A stretch of 64,000 bases of DNA from contig JAHLWZ010000821.1 of the NCBI GenBank assembly GCA_020536535.1, positions 48,036 through 112,035 of the forward strand, read 5' to 3'. This document shows, in pieces, positions 55,023 to 64,000 of the stretch. The notes below the pieces were generated by a model. It had not been told where the DNA came from. It worked only from the letters and a program-made list of their open reading frames with translations, and did no database searches. Both the position numbers and the translations under genes were made by a program. Positions within the stretch are counted from its first letter, which is position 1. Each line of letters starts with the position of its first letter. Source of the stretch: Pelomyxa schiedti. Lineage: Eukaryota > Evosea > Pelobiontida > Pelomyxidae.

Positions 55023-57438
55023 ATGGACAGCCCGCCATCACGGGTCTGTGGTGATGCCGACCGGGTTCTTGCGGTGTCACGTTTTGTTTGGGAACACGTC
55101 GTTTCGGCAGGGTGGCTCGACGGCCCAAGAGACCCGCAAGGAAACCCCAAGGCCCACCCAGATTATGGGCGCCGTGGTGTCGACCTGTTCCGCGCAGCCG
55201 AGGCCATGTTCCCCCTCGTGGCCCTCGCGTGCTCCCGGGTCCTTGCCCCCGCCCCAACCTGCCTGCTGCGTTTCCGCTCACCTGGGTCCGATGACAATTA
55301 TGGGACCCTCGGCGCCATCACAGGTGCTTCTTGTGTCCCGGCACCGTCGTGCGTCGCCTGGATCGTCAACAACAGGCACATCAGCTGTTCCTGTTCACTC
55401 ACACCACAACCGGACAAGATTATTTGCAACGCTGTGGGTATGGAGTTCTCCGCACATTGCGTTTCAGTTGCAGTGAAGGAAGTTGTGGCGACGCTTCTTG
55501 GTCTGTGCATGGGTGGCCACATCAGCCAGGCTCAATCTGTGTTAGGTAGTAATAATAAGATAACTTGATAATACGATACCACTCTAATTGTAATTTAATT
55601 ATGGTCATTGATTAAATTATAATTGTAATTAGTACTTTATTTAAATAAATAAGCGTCTTTAACTAAATTCATTAAATAATTAAAATTGGCACATAGGGAA
55701 GTTCCCAGCACTGTGGGATGGGCGGACCATCCCCAGCTGGGCCTGTGGTGATGATGGAAGTGATGTCAACAGTGTGATGATCAGCAGACTGAAAGCCATT
55801 GTGAAGGAGAGGGTGATTGAGAATGTGAGGGGTGCAAGTGGCTCATATCCCACTTTTTTGGCGAGGGTATGTGGTTCAGGCCACCTGGATGTGGTCAAGT
55901 GGCTCATTTCCGTAGCTGGAATCACGAATGAGGAGGCTCCTTGGTTGTTGAATGATTCGCTGAGGTGGTCTTTGATTCGTGGGAAGATGGAGGTCTTTAA
56001 GTTCCTGTTTGATGACTTGTGCTGCAGGAACCTGCGTGCATCAGCACTTTCTGATGCATATCGGTGGTGTGCAATTGGATTGGCACCCAGCAACATCAAG
56101 TGGTGCATGGAGAATTTCTCAGAGCAACCAGAAATGGAAAACATGGTGTCCGACGTGTTGTGCAACAAGCACAGCACTCTGGAAGATTGCCTTTGGATGG
56201 AAAAGGATCTCCACACCAACGGGTTATTTTTGCTCCAACTGTCATCAATACACAAAGTGGATGTTGCCAAGTGGGTGCTCACTGTCTTGCCATCAACCCC
56301 TGGTGAGAAGATTTTGAATTGCCTGGGAGGGAGTATGGGAGATGTGGGGTTTGTTGAGTGGTTGATGACTGAGAAGGGTTTCACACCAACATCATCAATG
56401 TTCAAAGCAGCGTGTTCAACATCAAGGAAAAAAGGATCCACACTTGCAAAGTGGCTGTCGACCAGGGTGTCACTCTCTCAAAGTGACTTCACCAAGGCAC
56501 TTTTGTCAGCACTCCGTTGGAGCAACATGGAAGTTGCAGAGTGGTTGGAGGGAACCTTCCACGTGATGGATGCTGTGAATTCCAACCCTGAAGTTGCTGG
56601 AATCACATTGGTTGATCTGTGCAGGAAGAGGGATGATCGCAAAGGAAAGGGTCTCCAATGGTTCCTCCATCACCTCTCTCAGCCTTCCAAAATCGATGTG
56701 GCCCACATCTGGCACGCAATTTCTGAGTCAATTGAGTGTCAACGACGGAATTACATTCACATGTTTTTGGAGAACTTCCCTGCACTTGCATTATATCCAC
56801 TAAGTTACCAGAATCAAAGGCTTCTCACAGAGGTTGTGAAGGAGTTGTTCTGTGAGTTTGATGTGAAGGCCCTTGAGCTTCTCATATCTGGCAGAAGTAC
56901 CTCTCGATTGTTTACCCCTGAGTTTGTTTCAGAGTGCCTTACGTCAGACCCGTTACAGCCGCAGTCAAGCAAAGCAGTCAAGTGGGCAATTAGAAAGTTC
57001 AACTTGCAATACTCCCACATCAAAGCCAAAAAACAGCGCCTCCTGTTCCACCTCTTCTCCAAGGGAAAGAACGAGTGTGCACGCTGGCTCCTCAGCACGT
57101 TTGACATCCCTTTCTCTGACTTCCTTCAGGTGTGTGGGTGGTTTTTGCCCCTCCTTCACTGACACATGACCCAAATGTAAATTCACAAGGTCCTTTCATG
57201 TCAACCAGACCTTGCGGGGTTACAGGTTATTCTGGACCACTATGGCAGCGAGATTGATGCCGCCGTGATACGCAAACACTTCATGTTCATGGTGTCAACC
57301 TCACCACACCTTGCAATCTACACAATCAACAGGTTTGGGATCCCCTTTGAAGAGTTCCTCGAATACACTGCTTCTCTACCGAGCTACCGGCTCTCCAGGG
57401 AAACTGAGATCTGGCTTAGTTGCACAATTAAGCTCTGA
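55023..57438 (+). CDS. Ankyrin-like repeat protein, paralogue B
   Basis: ATG at 55023 (MDSPPSRVCGDADRVLAVSR). Same architecture as paralogue A: VDLFRAAEAMFPLVALACSR, CGSGHLDVVKWLISVAGITN, RGKMEVFKFLFDDLCC, KVDVAKWVLTVLPSTP, GDVGFVEWLMTEKGFTPTSS and NMEVAEWLEGTFHVMD. An extra intron not seen in paralogue A, 55546-55696 (151 nt), is AT-rich and contains inverted repeats; it joins LG|KFPALWDGRTIPSW in phase. The final intron (about 57130-57190) uses the acceptor TTCACAAG, giving VLSCQPDLAGLQVILDHYGS, and the protein ends WLSCTIKL at 57438. Nucleotide identity to paralogue A jumps to near-complete over a 210-nt block. Confidence 0.85.
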
Positions 57439-57495
57439 ATTCGTCGACGATGTATACCTTGTCATTTTGATTTCCTTTCGGAAAGAAAAAAAAAA

Positions 57496-60400
57496 ATGGA
57501 GTGTATCGTCACGGGCGACACCGAATCCATCGAATCGGTGTTCGCGACGGTCGCCCAAACTCTCCTCTCGCTCCCTTTCGACACTGGGTCGTCGGGCATC
57601 GACATCACAGTTCCCGTGCCCCCGCCGGCCACGGGCTCCTCCCCCTCCCCCTCCACGACCAAGCCGACGCCGCTGCCGCCGCCGCCTTCTGTGCTGACGC
57701 TACGGCGGAGCCCAGCCACCGCGGGCGCAGGCATACATTCCGGATGCGGGCGGGGCGGGGGCGCCGCCGGCCGCTGCGTGGCGCTGGTGGTGGGCCCGAA
57801 GCTGGGCGGGGTGCCCGCGGGGGGGTTCGGCGACTGGAGGGCGATGACCGAGGCGGCGTGGGAGATGCTCAAGGGCTGGTGCGGCGACGAAGGCAGCGTC
57901 GCGGGGGGGCTCGTCGTCGTCGACTGCTGCTGCTGCGAGTGCGAGGACGACGGCGGCGGCGGCGGCGGAGAAGGAGGGGGAGGGGGAGGGGGAGGGGGGA
58001 CGATCCAGAACCAGTAACAGAGCAGTGTGCCGAAGAACCGGGGGATTGTTATGAGGACTATTTTAGGCAGAGGGAGGCTGCAATTATGGCTCTGTCGTTG
58101 TCGGTAGGTCAGGAGGAGGAGTCCCATTACTAAATTATTAATACTACTTACTTAATATATATATATATATATTAAGTAAATATTTTGGAGAATTTAATTA
58201 AAATAAATAATTTAGATGGAATAGTGACTACAGTTACCAGCTCCATGCTGACAAGTTGATTGGGTGGACCACTGATACCAGTGCATTTGTGAATGGCTTT
58301 ATTTCTTCAATTGTGGAAGCGGCGTCAAGTGGTGGAAGAAGCCGTAAAATATATTTTGCCAGTGAGTGTGTTTTCATTCCCAACTCCCGTTCACATTCTT
58401 GATGCAGATGGACTCCACCACAGCAAGGAGAAAATGAGCCACTCATTCTACTGGAGGAAAGGCGGCTGCACACATCCAATTGACATCACTGAAATGGACG
58501 CTTCAACTGCAAGAAGAATGTGTTCCCTTCTAACAACAACAGAGAAGACCGACCCAATTAATGAAGCAAGGGAGACCATTTCGGCAACTGCTCTGAGGAC
58601 ATGGGTGCAAGCACGAAATTGGAGTGCTGTGGATGAAATCATCCTCGCAGATACCTTGAAAGAGAAGAGGGTAAACCTCTCACAATTAGGTTTGGACTCG
58701 GTTCCAGAAAGGCTCCGGGGATTGTCATGCAAAACCTTGGACCTGTCCCGCAACAACATCGCGGAACTTCCGGAATGGCTCATACACTCCCCAAGGCTGA
58801 GTGACGTTATTCTTGTTGAAAATCCCTTGAGAGAACCACTCCGATCACACTCTGAAAAGTGGGTTGCACTGAAAAGTGCTGCCATTTTTCCAGAAAGCAC
58901 AGTTCTATCAAGGCGGTACAAACTCATTCTGATTGGGGAATCTGCCCCAGCAGCTGAAGCATTGCAAAAGTGCTTGGTGAACAATAAAAACAAAGCAAAG
59001 GTGGCGAGTTATGCTGCGTTCTCCTCCACTCAAGTGTTGACACACGAGTATCTGAAAATTCCCAAGAGGAGCGAAGACCTGTGGACTGTTTGGGAATTGG
59101 GTTTGCTCCCCTGTTTTTATTTCTTTCATCTCAAACCAAAACAGGAGGAACAATCAAAGACTTCTACCTTGGCCCGTTTTATCCATGCTTCTTTTGCAGT
59201 CACTCTGTTTTTATGTTTGTCTTGGATCTCGAGGCCCAAACGTGCCTGCCAAGATTGAAATTCTGGCTGCATGAAATTTCACTGTGCCAAAAGCAAGCGA
59301 GCATGCATGCAAAAAGCAGCCACGGTCGCGCCAACGTCATCATTGTTGGTTCGTTCACAGATTCAACGTCACCAGAGAAAGCATCCTCTAAACTGCAAAA
59401 TCTGTTGGCCGACTTCTCTTCCCAACCCGAATGGAGGAACCTGAATTTTCGGGCAATATTCGGAATCAACTTCCAGTCAGGACAAGGTTTCCAATCACAT
59501 GAAAATCCTGAACACACTATAGAGACCACGGTCAGAGCAGAAAGGCCTGTGGAATCGATTGCCAATTTGCTGCACGACATTGCAAACCAAGAAAGTATGC
59601 CGGTTCCCAAAAGTTGGCTTGATTTGAGCACTGTTATTTGCAAACAGAAAGGATACAGTCTCAGGTGGGCTGAATTTGTGGCACTTGCCAAACGTTGCGG
59701 TTTGGGGAAAAATCACACAGACAAACAAAAGCAGTGGCAAGAAATCCAAATCTGTTGTGATTATTTGTCCGACATTGGGACCCTCATCCACTTCAGGCAC
59801 AAATACTTCGGCTTTGACTCTTCCTTGGTTGTTGTGCACCCCGACTTTTTCCTAAATCTTTTGAAGGAAATCCCTGGCGCTGTTGGCAATATGGAATATC
59901 CTTTTCAGGAATTCTATCACCGTTCTACAGGTGCTCATATCGAGGCAGCTAAGGAAATTAGATGTTCCAAGGGTTTTCCCCTTGATGCTGCATTGCTGGA
60001 AAAACTGGAAATCCTGATTGGAAGTCAATTGTCCTTCTTCTTCTTGCCTACTGGAATCCCAACCCAGGACTGCAACCAAGAGGAATTGGCTTCCTTCTGG
60101 AGAGTCCCTCCTACCACAGAGGGAACTAAATCGGTCTTTAATGGGAGGGAAATCAAGTTCACCTTTCTGCTCAACAAGGAATTTTCCCGAGTCATGGCCT
60201 CATTGTGCAACCTTCCAGAAATTACTCCCCTTCTGTTCTGGAGAGATGGAATCCTGATTTCTTCCACCCGCAGTGCAGAATATGACCCAAAGAGGGTAAG
60301 CCAAAGATTAGTGATGACACACACAGATGATGGTGAGCACACCACAACAATTGATATTTGCATGCACACAATCTTCAAGCAGGAGGAGGGACCGCAGCAA

Positions 60401-62008
60401 CTCTCTTGGAGCCACAACTTGATGTCAACTGTGTTGGATGTATTGTTGTGGAACCGAGCTCCAACAATCCAGTCAGAGATGATCCCCTGCCCACATTGCT
60501 TGCTGTCATCTGCCCAATCGTGTCCCACTCCAATTCAATTTACCGCCCCCGCACTTCCGCCAAGAATGAAGAACTTTACACGTGCAGAAGTTGTTGAGAG
60601 GTTGTTGGGAAGTGGAAGAGAGCATCTCACATGTAAGCGGGATGGAACAACTTCAGTAAGTGTGTGGGATTGTGCACCAGACTTGCTTGACCGTGGCTAT
60701 TCTGTTTTCCTGGATGCAAATGATATAATCTTTACAAGCCCCTCGGAGATGACAACTAAATCTACAACCCGGCGGACAGAAGCAGAGGAACCCACGACGA
60801 TGGCAAAATGGAGAGGCCACTTGGTGAGAGTGGTGAAAGGAATGAGGGATGTCAACTGTGCAAGAAAAGCACACATCTCCTCCATTCCCGAGCACCCAAA
60901 GGTTGCCAAGTTCATAGGCCTGTTCTTGGACAAGGAGAGGGACTCTGTCGGCAAAGTGATGGAATGTTCAATTCCAAGAGTGCCCACGCATCTAGAGGAA
61001 GCACTTGGAGCAGAATCAATGATAAGACTCAACAACACTCCTTTCCTTGGGCCATTGTTGAAAATCTGCATTCAAAAAGGGAATGGGTTGCTTCTGGATC
61101 AAGTTTTGTCAATGACTTTGAGGGAGAAGATTCTGAAAGACATTGCGCATGGTTTGTGCCACCTCCACGGGTTAGTTCCTCCAGTCATTGCTAACCTTGA
61201 TATTGGTTTGTATTTGCCAAACACTACAAAGTACCAAACAACTAACCCACAACAGGCAATGTTTTGGTAATCTCACTGGATGAATCACAGCCGGGCCCTT
61301 TTGTGAAGGTTAAATTCTTATTATTGTTTCCTCTCACGTTAGAAGAAATGAAGATTGGTGACTATATCTGCACACAAACAGAACGAAACTCAACCCGGCC
61401 TTGTTGGAGCCCTGAAGAAGCAGCCGAGGGAACATCGCTCCTCAACACCCAGACTGATGTGTGGAGGTTTGGTGCGTACACTTCATTCCGCTCCGCACAC
61501 TCCCACTGTTCACGCACACCGGACTTATTCCCGAACAGGAGTTCTCACACACCGGCTGGTTTACCCCCTGGAATCCTCCGTTGAGCTGCAAATAAACTTA
61601 CACCCACCACCCGGCGATTCCAGTTCGAAGTTCGGCACCTCCTTCCATCACATACACTCCACCATGCATCATCACCCCGCACCTCATTCCCCCAATAATG
61701 GGCCCAGACCCAGGACTCAGAGGGTGAAGCTTCGCCAACTCGGCACCGCTCTGTCTATTCTGCAACGACCACCCGGTTCCACAACCACTATCACACCAAC
61801 CAACACCCAACACCAACACCAACACCAGCAACATCATGCACAACCACAGCAATTCATCAGCGGATTCTTTCCGCTCTCATCAACTACAACTACAACACCA
61901 ACACCGCGTTGTTGCTGGGCACAGCAACTTATGACGTGCTGTTGGATGCCGGATCCATCACACAGACCATCCATACACAACCTCCTGGACATTTGGAACT
62001 ACCTGTAA
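57496..62008 (+). CDS. ROCO protein with degenerate Roc GTPase and kinase domains
   Basis: The domains in order are a disordered leader from the ATG at 57496 (MECIVTGDTESIESVFATVA), an LRR stretch (LSCKTLDLSRNNIAELPEWL, about 58725), Roc (YKLILIGESAPAAEALQKCL, about 58917), COR (WAEFVALAKRCGLGKNHTDK; SLVVVHPDFFLNLLKEIPGA, about 59670-59880) and a kinase domain (about 60800-62008). The Roc P-loop lacks GxxxxGK, and the DxxG motif reads VWELGG. In the kinase, HRD is replaced (VIANLDIGNVLV), DFG reads DYI and APE reads SPE, while the C-lobe WMPDPSHRP is normal. Introns are 58121-58215 (AT-rich, palindromic), about 58368-58409, 59099-59143 and 61206-61258. One frame break lies in a G-tract at about 57994. 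ROCO proteins are signalling scaffolds; this one is probably catalytically dead. Confidence 0.8.
58148..58179. repeat. 32-nt perfect palindrome inside a ROCO intron
   Basis: TTACTTAATATATATA followed by its exact reverse complement. The same intron (58121-58215) also has CTAAATTATT near its 5' end and AATAATTTAG at its very 3' end, so almost the whole intron can fold on itself. Confidence 0.95.
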
Positions 62009-62030
62009 CCCTAATAAAAAAAAAAAAGAT

Positions 62031-62101
62031 TCCGATGCCGGGAATCGAACCCGGGGCCACTGAGTGAAAGTCAGAGATGTTGCCAACTACACCACATCGG
62101 A
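62031..62101 (-). tRNA. tRNA-Glu (TTC)
   Basis: On the minus strand the acceptor stem TCCGATG pairs with CATCGGA. The anticodon loop is CTTTCAC, anticodon TTC. The T-arm is CCGGGTTCGATTCCCGG. The gene ends just before a T-run (about 62018-62028 on the complement). Its 5' end coincides with the target-site duplication of the adjacent LINE. Confidence 0.95.
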
Positions 62102-62107
62102 TTTCAC

Positions 62108-63112
62108 GAGGAGTAAAGCCCACACGTCGGGGTATTTATTACGAACCTTTAAAACTGGGAACGCCAGAGGGGGTTGAGGGGGGTTGGTGTTGTTGGTGTC
62201 TGCTACGGTGTTGTGTTGGGTATCTTATTTTTGGTTTGCGCGATGCTTTGTTTGTTTTGTTGTTGTGTGTTTGGTTTGACGGAGGTTTGACGGCTACTGG
62301 TTTAATGTCCAGTGAGTTGGGGATTACGTTCAGGATCTTGTGAGGGTTCGTGTTTAGCTTGTGCTGGAGGTCGGAGTTATGTCCGCATCTGTTTAGGATG
62401 TGCTTCATCATTTCCGGAGAGTCACATCCATAGTGGCAAGCTGGGACCACATCGCCATGCGGTTGTTGAGTGGTTTCATGTTGGTGGCTACTTGAGGGCT
62501 TGATTGCGGATCGATGGTGGGATTCTGGGAGTGTTAAGGTTCTTGACTAAGTTGAGCCAGTTGGTTTCAGTTGGCGGAGTGTTCATGGCAGTGTGAAGTT
62601 TGTGGTGTAGGGGTTTTGTGGGTCGTTCTTTCATGATACTCCTGTAGATGTCAGTGGGAGTGCTCATGTGGGCTGGAATATGCTTATTGAGGAGGGCAAT
62701 CTCCCAAATTGGGCTGGTGCCATCTTTGTTTGTGGGGTTGTGACGATTGGGGTTGCGATAGGCTGAAACTGCTGTTGCAACGTTCCACCACCTCATATCC
62801 AGCAAGGGTGTAGGCAGCCCCCCTTGCTTTTTGAGGGTGGTAAAAAGGAACCTCCTTTTAACGGGAGGGTATTCACTCTGGATCCTTATTTCACCACCGA
62901 TCCCAGCTTCAGGCCCCTGGCCAAAACCCCCAGGGAGGGAATGGAATGACGACATTTGTAGATAAGATAGAATAGATGGTTTGTCTTTGGCTGTGTTAAA
63001 GCTGTCGGACATTGTTGGTCAATTTGGGGAATGTGGTCACGCCCGGGATCGATCCCACAACCTCTCGGTTTTGGTGATTTCATCTGAAACCGCTAAACAA
63101 AAAGGTCTCCCT
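62108..63112 (-). mobile_element. 5'-truncated LINE (non-LTR retrotransposon) with TSD
   Basis: The element is about 1,005 bp and is flanked by an exact 16-bp direct repeat, CCACATCGGATTTCAC, at 62092-62107 and 63113-63128. On the minus strand it encodes the region after reverse transcriptase: LPTPLLDMRWWNVATAVSAY, PIWEIALLNKHIPAHMSTPT, IPPSIRNQALK, then, after a frame change and stop, PACHYGCDSPEMMKHILNRC, the C-terminal zinc-knuckle-like motif of LINE ORF2. The reverse-transcriptase and endonuclease parts are absent, as in 5'-truncated insertions. There is no long poly-A tail. The 3' end abuts tRNA-Glu upstream of its 5' end. Confidence 0.85.
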
Positions 63113-63128
63113 CCACATCGGATTTCAC

Positions 63129-64000
63129 AACTTCGAATGAGAGAGTTACAGATTTTTTTAAAAAACAAATGAAACGAAACCACCCAAAGGAATTAAATTT
63201 TGTATTTTTTTTCCTTCCTACTTTTCCCCTTAAACTTCGGAGGGGATAGGCTCCGCTCCCTTGGGACAGTTTTTTGTAGGAGTGTTACAATCGTCATCAC
63301 CTCAGAGAGTTCCACAATCTCATCTCCCCAGAAATGTGGAAAGAGACTTTGCTGGGATCTGAGCCGATCTGCTCCTGGTGCAAAGGGGGAAAAAAAAAAA
63401 AAAAAGAGGCAAAGTCACTTTACAACTGTGTTTTAACAAAAAAACAAATAACCAACTGTGTTGCACTCTCCCGTGCCGGCTCCATAGGTGACGAAACGAC
63501 AACCACAGCCAACGCAACAGCTACCGCAACACCCAATTCTCTTGGCTGGGCTAGGCTCTGACTGTTATGACGATTGCGACTTGTGACTACGAGTACAAAC
63601 ACAGGCGCAACCGCGATCGCAATCGCAAACGCAACCGCAATCACAACCGAATAGCGGTCGCGAACCCGCACTTTTTAAAAAAATCTGTAACTCTCTCATG
63701 AGTTCCTTTGTCTGTTTTGGAGTTTGATAACCAAAAAAAAGCGGACCCCCCTCACTTATTGTTTTTCTTTCGATTCAAATTCCAACAAGGCTCCATATAA
63801 AGAAGTCCCAAGGGGGTCCAAACAGGGTAATAGGCTTAAGAGATCAAATTTAGAAGGTTAGATTGGACCATAGCCATATGATTAGACAATAGCATACTGG
63901 GCCACAGGGTCAGAGGGGGTAACCAACAGAGAGGACCTGACCCTTACCAACTACCATGAGACCCACGAAGATAGGAATACTGCCTCCCAGCAGCATCAGT
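63129..64000. other. No gene supported to the window end
   Basis: A-rich runs (about 63389-63404) and a GCAACCGCAATC-like simple repeat (about 63605-63650). Open frames here are short and reflect those repeats. The last 250 bp may be the start of something outside the window. Confidence 0.4.

Noticed and set aside
54508-55281. Long minus-strand open frame (257 codons)
   Set aside because: Most of it is the antisense shadow of the GC-rich first exon of paralogue B; only the short family fragment at 54630-54713 is meaningful.
57462-58127. Minus-strand Pro/Ser-rich open frame (221 codons)
   Set aside because: Antisense shadow of the low-complexity Gly/Pro-rich ROCO leader.
62139-62450. Independent small gene on the minus strand
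   Set aside because: The HYGCDSPEMMKHILNRC motif and flanking target duplication show it is the C-terminus of the LINE protein.

Overview
This window is nuclear DNA from a free-living eukaryotic microbe. Genes are packed tightly on both strands and are mostly cut by very short GT-AG introns (about 40-60 nt). It carries two nuclear-type tRNA genes followed by T-runs, many Thr/Pro/Gln/Ser-rich tails and microsatellites, and remnants of an hAT DNA transposon and a LINE. A ciliary transition-zone protein (TMEM17-like) points to an organism that has, or recently had, a cilium. Large lineage-specific families, a ROCO gene and a LINE beside a tRNA would all fit an amoebozoan (possibly archamoeba-like) protist, but that placement is an inference and not proven by the sequence. 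There is no sign of bacterial or viral gene organisation.

Layout. 1-17.5 kb: the 3' part of an unrecognised gene (+), then on the minus strand an Armadillo-repeat protein, a full-length Sen1/senataxin-type helicase, a CLEC16A/Ema homologue and a Rab-like GTPase. 17.9-25.9 kb: a Sel1-repeat protein (+), a DUF1152 protein (-), a doubtful Ser/Thr-rich gene (+), a small PUB-domain protein (-) and a cysteine-rich type I membrane protein (+). 25.9-28.9 kb: a repeat-rich, gene-poor patch with a stray copy of the DUF1152 intron, a pentanucleotide satellite, a 63-bp-arm inverted repeat and a triplicated segment holding a 56-bp-arm hairpin. 28.9-38.9 kb: an intronless lineage-specific protein (-), an unrecognised multi-exon gene (+), a DDX11/Chl1 iron-sulphur helicase (+), TMEM17 (-) and a C2-domain protein (+). 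39-43 kb: gene-poor, with a decayed hAT transposase. 43.2-51.8 kb: a 71-residue protein, an RPA1-like OB-fold protein, an XPC/Rad4 homologue, a second intronless protein and a secreted PAN/Apple protein, all +. 52-62 kb: two tandem ankyrin-like paralogues around a tRNA-Leu, then a ROCO gene whose GTPase and kinase motifs are both eroded. 62-64 kb: tRNA-Glu with a 5'-truncated LINE inserted at its 5' end and a clear 16-bp target-site duplication.

Functional themes. Four genes act in genome maintenance (Sen1, DDX11/Chl1, RPA1-like, XPC/Rad4); the RPA-like and XPC genes sit head-to-tail only about 115 bp apart. Three others act in endomembrane traffic or protein quality control (CLEC16A, Rab, PUB protein). 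The strongest unusual signals are: AT-rich, palindrome-built introns in three genes between 51 and 58 kb; the LINE insertion at tRNA-Glu; the doubly degenerate ROCO protein with a G-tract frame break; a 13-nt microexon in the Rab gene; and a gene-conversion-like patch between the ankyrin-like paralogues. Exon boundaries were read by eye, so single junctions may be wrong where stated.
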